Part shown: one piece after another, positions 16,099 through 25,070 of the stretch
How the letters are laid out: every line of letters begins with the position of its first letter
Position numbering within the stretch: position 1 is the first letter of the stretch
Source of the DNA: Bacteroidota bacterium
Lineage (GTDB): Bacteria; Bacteroidota; Bacteroidia; Flavobacteriales_D; Sanyastnellaceae
Assembly: GCA_027619225.1 (NCBI GenBank)
Contig: JAQCFW010000005.1
Span: 1 to 64,000 of the forward strand
Direction of reading: 5' to 3'
DNA length: 64,000 nt
Made by a program: the position numbers and the translations under genes
The notes under the pieces: generated by a model
What the model was told of the DNA's origin: nothing
Database searches by the model: none
The model's input: the letters and a program-made list of their open reading frames with translations, nothing else

Positions 16099-18609
16099 TT
16101 ACGATAGCGATTCAGAAACATCAATCCAATCGCCCTCCTTTTTAATTAAATCTATCAGCGCTTCAACTCCTTCGATCTCGGGCACATTCTTCCTTACAAC
16201 CTCTTTTTCTTTATAAAGTGTAATCTTACCCACTCCTGTTCCTACATAACCGTAATCAGCATCCGCCATTTCTCCTGGGCCATTAACGATGCATCCCATA
16301 ATTCCAATCTTCAGACCTTTCAAATGACCTGTCGCCAATCTAATTTTTGCAGTTGTTTCCTCTAGGTCAAACAGTGTTCTTCCACAACTCGGGCAAGAAA
16401 TATATTCAGTCTGAGAAATCCTTGTTCTTGTCGCCTGCAAGATCCCGAAAGCAAGGTTAGTCCTATCTGAAAGACTTACTCCTTCACCTTCTACCCAAAC
16501 CCCATCTCCAAGACCATCAATCAATACACCTCCTAAATCCGTTGATTGATAAAGCGTAAATTCTTCCTTGGCCACGTTCTGCAGGTCCCTCTTTAATACA
16601 ACAGGCAGTCCTTCTCCCCCATTGTTTTCCACCTCCTCAACTGCCATTCTAAGATCCATCATCGCGTTCTCAGATGTGGTCTCTAAAATTAAAACCACGT
16701 CCTGTCTTACCACCAATCCTTCTAAAAACTGCTTAGATAAATCTGCTCTTCCCACCTTAATAAAATTCACTTTAGCGAAAGACTTTACGCCTTCCCACTC
16801 CGCTTTATCCCAAACAGGATAATGCCGCTCCACACCATCTGTACCCATTGCTTGAGACAACCAATCACCTCCATTCATCAACACCATTAAAGTTCCGGGC
16901 AGTGGAAAAGGTACAATTCTTGATCCTGAGAAAAGAACATCACAAGCTCTATCAGCAATATTCCATTTGTCATCTACTATAGAGTATCGATACCCCGCGC
17001 CTACAAGATTTGCATGAGTTATTTCTCCCTTTACTCTCAAACTAGAAATTACAACAGGTACGTTTTTAGCTCCAATTTTGCCAATCCCAAATGTTTTTCG
17101 CTTCGTGTACGTATATGGATCAATCGAGCTCACAAATTTACCATCTCCCAATTCTAATTCACTACGTTTTTTATATCTATCAACCAAAGCTCGAGCAACA
17201 GGAATCTCCGCTTCTGGAGATTCTGTTAACGACACCCTGATCGTATCTCCCACTCCTTCTTCAAGCAATGTTCCTATACCTACAGCAGATTTAATTCTAC
17301 CATCTTCTCCATCTCCAGCTTCCGTTACGCCAAGGTGAAGAGGATAGTTCATTCCTTCTTCATCCATTCTACTTACTAAAAGTCTATAAGCCTGCACCAT
17401 TACAAGTGTGTTCGAGGACTTCATAGAAATGACTAAGTCATAAAACTCACATCCCTCTGCGATGCGTAAAAATTCTATTGCACTTTCCACCATTCCAAGT
17501 GGAGAATCCCCATATCTGCTGGTAATTCTATCTGAAAGCGAACCGTGATTTGTCCCAATTCTTATTGTTCTTCCAAGTTCCTTACACTTTATTACTAAAG
17601 GAGTAAACTTTTCCTTTATTCTAATTAATTCCTCAGCGTAAGATTCGTCTGTGTACTCGTGAAAGGCGAACTTCTTTTTATCAGCATAATTACCTGGGTT
17701 CACCCTTACTTTTTCAACAAAATCCGCCGCTCTCAACGCGGCATTTGGCGTGAAGTGTATGTCAGCAACAATGGGTGTGTCTTTGCCCATTGCTCGAACT
17801 CCTTTAACAATATGCTCTAACGCGTCAGAGTCTTTAATACTTGGAGCGGTAAGGCGAACGAGTTCACTCCCCACATTAATCAAGCTTAAAGTTTGGTCAA
17901 TGCTCGCCTTAATATTCAGTGTATCTGTAGTCGTCATAGATTGAATACGTATGGGTGCATCACCCCCTAAGCTGAGGTTACCAACTTGTATTTTTCTAGA
18001 TTTTCTTCGCTGATGTCTTTTCTTGCGTTCTTGGAAAAATTTCTTTTGGTGTAAAATAATCCAAATAACTCCTATAGAAATAGCAGCATCAGCTATATTC
18101 CAAATCGGAGGAAAAACTTCTAATCCTCCTAAATGAAAAGGCATCCAAGATGGCCATTGGATCGTAAAATGAAACATGTCAACCACGTGCGCCATAAGCC
18201 AAGGTGCATAGCCATTTTCTACGTTAAAATCCGCGACAGTTCCCCAGCCAGAGTGTGAAAATAGTCGCCCGTAAACAGCACTGTCAATTATATTTCCTAT
18301 CGCACCAGCCCATATTAGAGCAACAGATCTAAGAAGTCCTGAATGCGCCTTTTCCCTTGTGAGTTTAAATAAGTAAATACCTATTCCAACAGATGCTATG
18401 AGACGGAAAGTTGTTAGAACTAATTTTCCAGCTACTCCTGGCAATGCCCAACCGAAGGCCATGCCTTCGTTTTCAATAAACTGTAATTCTAGTAAACCAG
18501 GAATAAACTCAACTCTCTCACCAATAGTGAAATTGAGCTTTATATAAATCTTTATGATTTGGTCTGCCAACAAAAGGGGCATGACCCACTCTAAAATGAG
18601 CTTTCGCAT
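16099..18609 (-). CDS. lspA-ispG: fused lipoprotein signal peptidase (LspA) and 4-hydroxy-3-methylbut-2-enyl diphosphate synthase (IspG)
   Basis: One 836-aa frame covers two usually separate enzymes. Residues 1 to about 190 are signal peptidase II: about four membrane spans and both catalytic aspartates, Asp109 (GNIIDS) and Asp174 (NIADA). Residues about 204-836 are IspG of the long, three-domain type: TIM barrel starting at QVGNLSLGGDAP, an inserted domain, and the [4Fe-4S] ligands Cys739, Cys742, Cys773 and Glu780. The linker (about 188-207) is very basic. LspA cleaves prolipoproteins in the inner membrane; IspG makes HMBPP from MEcPP in the cytoplasm, so the IspG half would be membrane-tethered. 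I see no internal frame break or obvious internal Met start at the junction. Confidence 0.9.
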   Translation of the reverse strand: MRKLILEWVMPLLLADQIIKIYIKLNFTIGERVEFIPGLLELQFIENEGMAFGWALPGVAGKLVLTTFRLIASVGIGIYLFKLTREKAHSGLLRSVALIWAGAIGNIIDSAVYGRLFSHSGWGTVADFNVENGYAPWLMAHVVDMFHFTIQWPSWMPFHLGGLEVFPPIWNIADAAISIGVIWIILHQKKFFQERKKRHQRRKSRKIQVGNLSLGGDAPIRIQSMTTTDTLNIKASIDQTLSLINVGSELVRLTAPSIKDSDALEHIVKGVRAMGKDTPIVADIHFTPNAALRAADFVEKVRVNPGNYADKKKFAFHEYTDESYAEELIRIKEKFTPLVIKCKELGRTIRIGTNHGSLSDRITSRYGDSPLGMVESAIEFLRIAEGCEFYDLVISMKSSNTLVMVQAYRLLVSRMDEEGMNYPLHLGVTEAGDGEDGRIKSAVGIGTLLEEGVGDTIRVSLTESPEAEIPVARALVDRYKKRSELELGDGKFVSSIDPYTYTKRKTFGIGKIGAKNVPVVISSLRVKGEITHANLVGAGYRYSIVDDKWNIADRACDVLFSGSRIVPFPLPGTLMVLMNGGDWLSQAMGTDGVERHYPVWDKAEWEGVKSFAKVNFIKVGRADLSKQFLEGLVVRQDVVLILETTSENAMMDLRMAVEEVENNGGEGLPVVLKRDLQNVAKEEFTLYQSTDLGGVLIDGLGDGVWVEGEGVSLSDRTNLAFGILQATRTRISQTEYISCPSCGRTLFDLEETTAKIRLATGHLKGLKIGIMGCIVNGPGEMADADYGYVGTGVGKITLYKEKEVVRKNVPEIEGVEALIDLIKKEGDWIDVSESLS

Positions 18610-18626
18610 AATTTTATTAAAACGGT

Positions 18627-18998
18627 TTACTGTCTCTCTTTGGCCTCCATTGACAGAGTCGCATGAGGGACAAGACGCAAACGAGCTTTTGGAATTAATT
18701 TTCCTGTGACTCTACAAATTCCGTAAGTTTTATTCTTAATTCTTAAGAGAGCATTTTCCAGATTTTGAATAAACTTCTCCTGCCGTCCTGCCAATGCAGA
18801 CGTTTCTTCACGACTCATCGTCTCAGAACCATCTTCCATCATCTTAAATGTTGGAGATGTATCCTCGGTTGTGTTGTCGTCTTTGTGAGACAATGAAGCT
18901 TGCAATTGGTCTAAATCTTCGCGTGCGATTTCCAATTTCTTCTCAATGAGTTCCATGAATTCCTTGAGATCTGATTCTGAATATTTTGTTTCTGCCAT
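18627..18998 (-). CDS. DksA/TraR-family protein with only one cysteine
   Basis: A 123-aa protein with an N-terminal helical hairpin (about 1-85) and a C-terminal DksA-like globular end (YGICRVTGKLIPKARL). It matches the Bacteroidota DksA/TraR family. The canonical four-cysteine zinc finger is reduced to a single Cys, so it probably does not bind zinc through the usual site. DksA relatives enter the RNA polymerase secondary channel and modulate transcription; that role here is inferred. It lies between ileS (10 nt upstream) and lspA-ispG (17 nt downstream) on the same strand, a gene order common in this phylum. Confidence 0.88.
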   Translation of the reverse strand: MAETKYSESDLKEFMELIEKKLEIAREDLDQLQASLSHKDDNTTEDTSPTFKMMEDGSETMSREETSALAGRQEKFIQNLENALLRIKNKTYGICRVTGKLIPKARLRLVPHATLSMEAKERQ

Positions 18999-19008
18999 GA
19001 CTGCGTTT

Positions 19009-22000
19009 TTAATATTTTACAACTTGAACCGTGACGAACAAGCCGTCTTCTAATTCAATTTTAACTCCCTTAGCGCCATTCTTCCACTCGACGCTCTCTG
19101 CTAAGGTTTGAGTTCGAATATAGGCCAAATTTTCTTGTAATTGACTACTTATTTTCTCTTCTGCATTTATCACAAGACTTATTCTATCTGTGACTTCTAA
19201 ACCTATGTCTTTCCTCACGTTTTGAACTCTATTCACAAGCTCTCTCGACAGACCCTCCGCCCTTAAGTGAGCATCAATTGTAATGTCAAGAGCAACCGTT
19301 AACCCGCCTTCACTGGACACGATCCAACCGGGGATGTCTTCTGTGGAGATTTGTACGTCCGTAACAACAATATCTACTTCACCCTGACCATCATCCGGAG
19401 TGATTGTAAGTTTCCCTTCTCTCTCTAATTCATCTGTAGCTTCAACAGGTAAGGCATTTATTGCTGCTGCAATTGACTTCATGCGTTTCCCATATCTTGG
19501 TCCGAGAGCTTTGAAGTCTGGCTTAATACTCTTTACGATTCCACCTCCATCACGGATGATTTCAAGCTCTTTTACATTGACTTCCGAACGTATTAAATCT
19601 TCAATTGCAGATAACCTTTCCGCATAGATATCATCCAATACAGGAACCATAATTCTTCTTAAAGGCTGTCTAACACGAATTCTCTCACGCTTTCTAAGAC
19701 TTAAAACTTGAGAGCACAATTTCCTAGCTAGCTCCATTCTGATTTCGAGTTCCGAATCGACAATTGAAATATCTGAATTCGGGAAGTTCGCGAGGTGAAC
19801 AGAATTTTCAGCGCCGTCTCTAGATCCTCCAAGGCCTTCGTTTAAATCTCGGTACAATCTATCCATAAAAAATGGAGCAATGGGTGAGCCCAATATTGCC
19901 GTTGTTCTAAGACAAGTAACAAGAGTTTGGTATGCTGAAAGCTTATCCTCATTCATTGAACCCTTCCAAAATCTCTGTCTGTTTAGACGAACGTACCAGT
20001 TACTTAGCTCATCAATAACGAAGCTTTGTAACAATCTCGCAGCACGGGTCGGCTCTAATTCCTCATATGCTTTATTCACTTCTTGCGTTACTGTATGCAT
20101 CCGTGAAAGAATCCATCGATCAATTTCTGGAAGCGCTTGGTGAGGAATTGTTGATTCATCCCCTTTCAATCCATCAATATTTGCGTAAAGCGCAAAGAAG
20201 TTGAATGTATTGTGAAGTGTCCCGAAAAATTTTCTTGTTACTTCAGCTATTCCCTCTAAATCGAATTTTAAATTATCCCATGGTTGGGCATTGCTGATCA
20301 TATACCAACGTGTAGCATCAGGACCAAACTTTTCTAGTGTAGAAAATGGATCAACTGCGTTGCCCAATCGCTTAGACATCTTCACACCATTTTTATCTAA
20401 AACCAACCCATTTGAAACTACATTTTTATATGCAACTTTATCGAATACCATCGTAGAAATGGCATGTAGAGTATAGAACCAGCCTCTTGTTTGGTCTACT
20501 CCTTCAGCAATAAAATCAGCTGGATACGCTTCTTCATTATCGACTTGCTCTTTGTTTTCGAACGGATAGTGCCATTGCGCGTATGGCATTGACCCAGAAT
20601 CAAACCAAACGTCAATCAAATCACTCTCACGCATCATCGCAGAACCATTATCCGACTTCAAAATAATGGTGTCTACAACGTGTTTGTGGAGGTCGAAGAA
20701 TTCATAGTTGGACTTTGACATGTCACCCGGCTTGAAATCAGCCAGAGGGTTTTCTTTCATTAACCCAGCTTCCACAGCTTCAGCGCATCGAATGGACAAC
20801 TCTTCAACAGAACCTATACAGACTTCCTCAGAACCGTCTTCAGTTCGCCAAATAGGAATTGGAATCCCCCAGAAACGCGAGCGGCTTAAATTCCAATCAT
20901 TCAGGTTTTCAAGCCATTTCCCAAATCTTCCACTGCCCGTACTTTCTGGCTTCCAGTTAATCGTTTTATTTAGCTCAGTCATTCTCTCTTTCTTAGCTGT
21001 TGCTTTAACAAACCAAGAATCAAGTGGAAAGTATAAAATAGGTTTATCGGTTCTCCAACAATGGGGGTAAGAGTGAGAATACTTTTCTACTTTAAAGGCC
21101 AGTCCACGAGTTTTTAAATCTATCGCAATCTCAACATCAACCGATTTCTCGGGAGCCTCACCATCTTTATAGTATTCATTCTTCACGAAACGACCAGGAA
21201 ATGGACCGTACCCTTCGCGCAATCTGCCTTGCATATCTACAAGTGGCACACCGTGACCCGATCCATCATCAACGAGCATTGGCGGAACCCCTGCGGCTTT
21301 AGCAACCAAGGCATCATCTGCTCCAAATGTTGGTGCTGTGTGTACTATTCCCGTACCGTCCTCTGTTGTAACAAAGTCTCCAGAAATAACTCTAAACGCT
21401 TGGTCAGGGTCTGCCATAGGCTGAGCCCAATCAATCAACTGCGCATACTTCATCCCCACCAATTCGGCCCCCTTACACTTTCCTAACACTTCGTAATCGG
21501 GACCTTTGTGGAACTGTTTCTCTACAAGTTTTTCAGCAAGCACAACTAGACCATCAGTCCCTGTGTATTTGTTCGTTGTTCTAACAATTCTATAATCGAT
21601 TTTTGCTCCGACAGTTAACGCCGTATTTGAAGGCAATGTCCAAGGTGTTGTCGTCCATGCAAGGAAGTATAGAGGCAATTCCGAAGGCAAATTAGCGCCC
21701 TTGCACATCGCTTTTAACTTCATCGAACTCACATCATCAGCTTTGAATTGGGCAACAATCGTTGTGTCCATAACATCGCGATAAGTCCCCGGCTGATTCA
21801 GTTCATGTGAACTTAACCCCGTTCCAGCCATAGGACTATAGGGCTGGATTGTATACCCCTTATAAATAAGATCTTTCTTATACAATTGAGATAACAGCCA
21901 CCAAACAGATTCGATATATTTATTCTCGTAAGTAACATATGGAGCTTCCATATCTACCCAATAGCCCATTTTTTTAGTTAAGCTATTCCAAACTCCAGTG

Positions 22001-22386
22001 TGTTTCATCACCGCTTTCCTGCAGGCGTTGTTATACTCTTCAACTGAGATCTTAGTCCCAATATCTTCTTTCGTAATCCCCAGTTCTTTTTCAACCCCGA
22101 GTTCAACAGGTAGTCCGTGAGTATCCCATCCCGCTTTTCTTTCTACTCTTTTTCCTTTAAGAGTAGCATACCTACAGAAAATATCCTTAATGGCACGGCC
22201 CATTACATGGTGAATACCAGGCATCCCGTTTGCTGAAGGCGGACCTTCGTAGAAAACATATGTGTTGTCTACGGGGCGAGAATCTATGCTCGCCTGAAAT
22301 GTGTTTTCGCGCTCCCACACCTCCAGGGTTTCTTTAGCTAAACCAGGAAGATCTAATGGGCCGCGTTCTGGGAATCCGTTCGACAT
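19009..22386 (-). CDS. ileS: isoleucyl-tRNA synthetase
   Basis: Charges tRNA-Ile in the cytoplasm. At 1125 aa it is the long form, with the HIGH-type signature in GMPGIHHVMG, GWDTHGLPVE, the editing (CP1) domain including TTPWTLPSNTAL, the GVDQTRGWFYTL segment, KMSKR, and an anticodon-binding C-terminus. GWDTHGLPVE and KMSKR resemble the eukaryote-like type 2 enzymes; that class is often less mupirocin-sensitive, which is family knowledge rather than something visible here. I chose the ATG at 22386; a TTG one codon earlier is less likely. First gene of a probable ileS-dksA-lspA/ispG-recO unit. Confidence 0.96.
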   Translation of the reverse strand: MSNGFPERGPLDLPGLAKETLEVWERENTFQASIDSRPVDNTYVFYEGPPSANGMPGIHHVMGRAIKDIFCRYATLKGKRVERKAGWDTHGLPVELGVEKELGITKEDIGTKISVEEYNNACRKAVMKHTGVWNSLTKKMGYWVDMEAPYVTYENKYIESVWWLLSQLYKKDLIYKGYTIQPYSPMAGTGLSSHELNQPGTYRDVMDTTIVAQFKADDVSSMKLKAMCKGANLPSELPLYFLAWTTTPWTLPSNTALTVGAKIDYRIVRTTNKYTGTDGLVVLAEKLVEKQFHKGPDYEVLGKCKGAELVGMKYAQLIDWAQPMADPDQAFRVISGDFVTTEDGTGIVHTAPTFGADDALVAKAAGVPPMLVDDGSGHGVPLVDMQGRLREGYGPFPGRFVKNEYYKDGEAPEKSVDVEIAIDLKTRGLAFKVEKYSHSYPHCWRTDKPILYFPLDSWFVKATAKKERMTELNKTINWKPESTGSGRFGKWLENLNDWNLSRSRFWGIPIPIWRTEDGSEEVCIGSVEELSIRCAEAVEAGLMKENPLADFKPGDMSKSNYEFFDLHKHVVDTIILKSDNGSAMMRESDLIDVWFDSGSMPYAQWHYPFENKEQVDNEEAYPADFIAEGVDQTRGWFYTLHAISTMVFDKVAYKNVVSNGLVLDKNGVKMSKRLGNAVDPFSTLEKFGPDATRWYMISNAQPWDNLKFDLEGIAEVTRKFFGTLHNTFNFFALYANIDGLKGDESTIPHQALPEIDRWILSRMHTVTQEVNKAYEELEPTRAARLLQSFVIDELSNWYVRLNRQRFWKGSMNEDKLSAYQTLVTCLRTTAILGSPIAPFFMDRLYRDLNEGLGGSRDGAENSVHLANFPNSDISIVDSELEIRMELARKLCSQVLSLRKRERIRVRQPLRRIMVPVLDDIYAERLSAIEDLIRSEVNVKELEIIRDGGGIVKSIKPDFKALGPRYGKRMKSIAAAINALPVEATDELEREGKLTITPDDGQGEVDIVVTDVQISTEDIPGWIVSSEGGLTVALDITIDAHLRAEGLSRELVNRVQNVRKDIGLEVTDRISLVINAEEKISSQLQENLAYIRTQTLAESVEWKNGAKGVKIELEDGLFVTVQVVKY

Positions 22387-22408
22387 CAAAATCTACAATT
22401 TAATGTCG

Positions 22409-22416
22409 CGAAGATA
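22409..22416 (-). promoter_or_regulatory. possible -7 element of ileS
   Basis: The minus strand reads TATCTTCG, seven of eight matches to TAnnTTTG, 22 nt upstream of the ileS ATG. Confidence 0.4.
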
Positions 22417-22441
22417 ACACGCTCAAGGGTGAGAATCGCCC

Positions 22442-23884
22442 TTAGATACGGCTGAGTTTAAGCATATTCGTCATTCCCATATCTGCAATCGGCATTGATG
22501 CTGTGTGGATTACAAAATCACCTTTATTCACTCTACCTTCTTTAATAAGCAGCTGCTTAATTTCCGCTATTGTGTGGTCTGTGCTAACTATTTTTGAGTA
22601 AAAGATTGTCCTTACTCCCCAAACAAGATTCATTTGGCCTAAAACATTGCGATTAGAAGTCAACATGAAAATATTTGCCTTGGGCCTTTGACTACTCACC
22701 ATTTGAGCAGTGTAGCCCGAAAACGTCATCGTGACAATCGCTTTCGCCTTCGTCCTTCTGGCAAGCCTGCAGGCATTGTAGCAGACTGAATCAGTGATAA
22801 ATCTCTTATCCTCAGGATTGTATGGAGGGCGCTCATTGAAAAGCTTTTTGTTGCCAGCCTCCATTGATTGGATGATTTTCGTCATTGCATCAACAGCGAC
22901 AATTGGATGCTTACCTACACTTGTCTCAGCAGATAACATGACCGCATCAGCGCCATCTAAAACAGCGTTTGCGACATCGTTAACCTCTGCTCGAGTAGGT
23001 GTTGTACTTTCTATCATACTCTCCATCATCTGAGTGGCAACAATCACTGGTTTGCCAGATGAAAGACATTTTGAAATAATATCTTTCTGAATAAGAGGAA
23101 CATCCTGCATAGGAACTTCAACACCTAAATCTCCCCTTGCAATCATTACCGCATCAGTAGCTTGTATGATCTCATCAATATCTTCAACCGCTTCAGGTTT
23201 TTCAATTTTGGCTACCACCTTGGCATGCTTATCACGGCTTTTTATCAGGGTCTGCAATTGCTCAATGTCCTTTGAGCTTCTCACGAATGAAAGACCTATC
23301 CAGTCAACATTTTCTTCAAGAGCAAAGTCCAAATCTACTTTGTCCTTTTCCGTTATACAGGGCAGTGATATCTTTGTTGTAGGGAGATTTAGTCCTTTTC
23401 TGGGCTTGAGAATTCCTCCATTAATTACCCTGCAAACAACTTCTGACTTGTTGTCGGACGAAAGAACTTCTAACCTAATCTTTCCGTCATCTAAAAGAAC
23501 AGGCTCCCCCTTTTGCACATCAACTGCAAAATTGACATAGTTGGTGAAAATCTTCCCATTACACCCAGCCTCATTGCCAACAACTATCTTAATTTCACTG
23601 TTGTCATCTAACATCATCTCTCCCCCTACAATCTCTCCAACTCTTAATTTAGGTCCTTGTAAATCAACTAAAATTGCAGTTTTTACACCTAAATTTATAT
23701 CTACTATTCTACAGTTTTTGATAACCTCCCGATGGCTTTCTATATCCCCATGAGAAGAGTTAATCCTTAAAACATTCATCCCTGCAAGCACTAACTTTTC
23801 AATCATCTCAATCGAAGAAGTAGCTGGCCCTATTGTAGCAATGATTTTTGTTTGCTTTTCTGGTAATGTAATCCCTTTTTTCAT
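22442..23884 (-). CDS. pyk: pyruvate kinase
   Basis: Last step of glycolysis: converts phosphoenolpyruvate and ADP to pyruvate and ATP. The 480-aa protein has the N-terminal barrel signatures (TKIIATIGPATSS, MNVLRINSSHG), the active-site segment with catalytic Lys and metal-binding Glu/Asp (VVAKIEKPEAV, MIARGDLGVEVP), VATQMMESM and the C-terminal regulatory domain. The start MKKGITLPEKQTKI is on a clear ATG. It follows the IPExxxVDY gene by 8 nt, at the end of acpP-fabF-rnc-IPExxxVDY-pyk, an order typical of flavobacteria. Confidence 0.96.
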   Translation of the reverse strand: MKKGITLPEKQTKIIATIGPATSSIEMIEKLVLAGMNVLRINSSHGDIESHREVIKNCRIVDINLGVKTAILVDLQGPKLRVGEIVGGEMMLDDNSEIKIVVGNEAGCNGKIFTNYVNFAVDVQKGEPVLLDDGKIRLEVLSSDNKSEVVCRVINGGILKPRKGLNLPTTKISLPCITEKDKVDLDFALEENVDWIGLSFVRSSKDIEQLQTLIKSRDKHAKVVAKIEKPEAVEDIDEIIQATDAVMIARGDLGVEVPMQDVPLIQKDIISKCLSSGKPVIVATQMMESMIESTTPTRAEVNDVANAVLDGADAVMLSAETSVGKHPIVAVDAMTKIIQSMEAGNKKLFNERPPYNPEDKRFITDSVCYNACRLARRTKAKAIVTMTFSGYTAQMVSSQRPKANIFMLTSNRNVLGQMNLVWGVRTIFYSKIVSTDHTIAEIKQLLIKEGRVNKGDFVIHTASMPIADMGMTNMLKLSRI

Positions 23885-23892
23885 TTCTATTT

Positions 23893-24321
23893 CTATTCTA
23901 ATTCCAACATCGCCTCAAGAACTCCTGATTTCTCAGGATCTAAAAAAGTCACTAAAGTAACGAGCTTAGAAGTTCTAATTGTCTGAATAACACGGTCTAC
24001 ATCTACATTTCCTGAATTCACCTTTAGAAGGTAATCTAAAGAGTTTGGCCCTTGCCCCACTGTTAAACATCCTTCAGGAACCCTATTTAAAACTAAACTA
24101 ACGTCTATTTCTTCTTCTATTTTTCTATAACTATATACAGTATGCTTAGAAATAAGTTCGCCTTTATTTCTACAAAACGACAATAATTCTCTATCATAAA
24201 CTAACTCCCAACTAAATAATCTGTTAAGCTCCCAAGCAAGCCTGTGGCCTCCTATGTGTGTCCCGATACCATAAAGTTCGAAATCACACTCCAAATCCAT
24301 ATCAAGGTGAAGCTTAGCCAT
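23893..24321 (-). CDS. IPExxxVDY family protein
   Basis: A 142-aa cytoplasmic protein of a Bacteroidota-only family named after its IPExxxVDY motif. Here the motif has drifted to GPNSLDY (in GPNSLDYLLKV), but length, position and flanking pattern fit. Function unknown. Its ATG overlaps the rnc stop by 1 nt, and pyk follows after 8 nt, so it is co-translated with both; the constant link with rnc and pyk is the only functional hint. Confidence 0.82.
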   Translation of the reverse strand: MAKLHLDMDLECDFELYGIGTHIGGHRLAWELNRLFSWELVYDRELLSFCRNKGELISKHTVYSYRKIEEEIDVSLVLNRVPEGCLTVGQGPNSLDYLLKVNSGNVDVDRVIQTIRTSKLVTLVTFLDPEKSGVLEAMLELE

Positions 24322-25049
24322 TATAACGAAGATACCCCTTTATCAAATACTTTTTTCCAACCTTTTCTTGCTGCATTTTTTTCAGCAATTTTTTTTGAGC
24401 TGCCCTCTCCACTACCGAGGCTCTCTTCTCCTGCAAAAACTTCAACTTCAAAGGCATTTTCTCCATCCTGCATATATTCTCTAATGACTTTGAATGACAA
24501 AGTCAAGAGTTCTTTCTGCGCCCAGTGGTGAAGCTTACTTTTAAAATCTGTGGTCTCGTAAATCTTTTCATCTAAGCCAAACCGCTTCATCAATTTTATC
24601 AATGAAGTATTCGTTCTACGATATCCATGATCTAAATAAATCGCGCCGATTAATGCCTCCATTGCATTTCCCAACATATTTTGCCTGATATCCTCTCGCC
24701 TCATCTTAACATCCAGGATGTCCTCAAGTCCGATTTGTTCGCCGAGTAGATTTAGGTATTTCCTACTAACAACTTTTGACTTTCTCTGAGTTAGTAATCC
24801 TTCTGCCGCCTTTCTGTCTTTATTATACAAATAAGCTGCAATACTTAGATCTAAAACGGCATCACCTAAAAACTCTAACCGCTCGTTGCTATTCTTTCCA
24901 GAAGTGTCCCCGTCAAGCACAGATGAATGGCGCATCGCTTCTTCATAGTAGACTATATTTCTAACTTTAAGTCTGAAATGAGTTCGCACAATTGTACGGA
25001 TTTTACCTGAGGATGGATCTTTTCTAAATAAACGATGTAAGAACTGCAT
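24321..25049 (-). CDS. rnc: ribonuclease III
   Basis: A double-strand-specific endoribonuclease for rRNA and mRNA processing. The 242-aa protein has the catalytic signature NERLEFLGDAVL (55-66), the second catalytic acidic cluster (GNAMEALIGAIYLDHG) and a C-terminal dsRNA-binding domain (about 170-240, ending in GSSKKIAEKNAARKGW). It is 22 nt downstream of fabF and overlaps the next gene by 1 nt. Confidence 0.95.
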   Translation of the reverse strand: MQFLHRLFRKDPSSGKIRTIVRTHFRLKVRNIVYYEEAMRHSSVLDGDTSGKNSNERLEFLGDAVLDLSIAAYLYNKDRKAAEGLLTQRKSKVVSRKYLNLLGEQIGLEDILDVKMRREDIRQNMLGNAMEALIGAIYLDHGYRRTNTSLIKLMKRFGLDEKIYETTDFKSKLHHWAQKELLTLSFKVIREYMQDGENAFEVEVFAGEESLGSGEGSSKKIAEKNAARKGWKKVFDKGVSSL

Positions 25050-25070
25050 TAAAAATATCTCCTGTATTTT

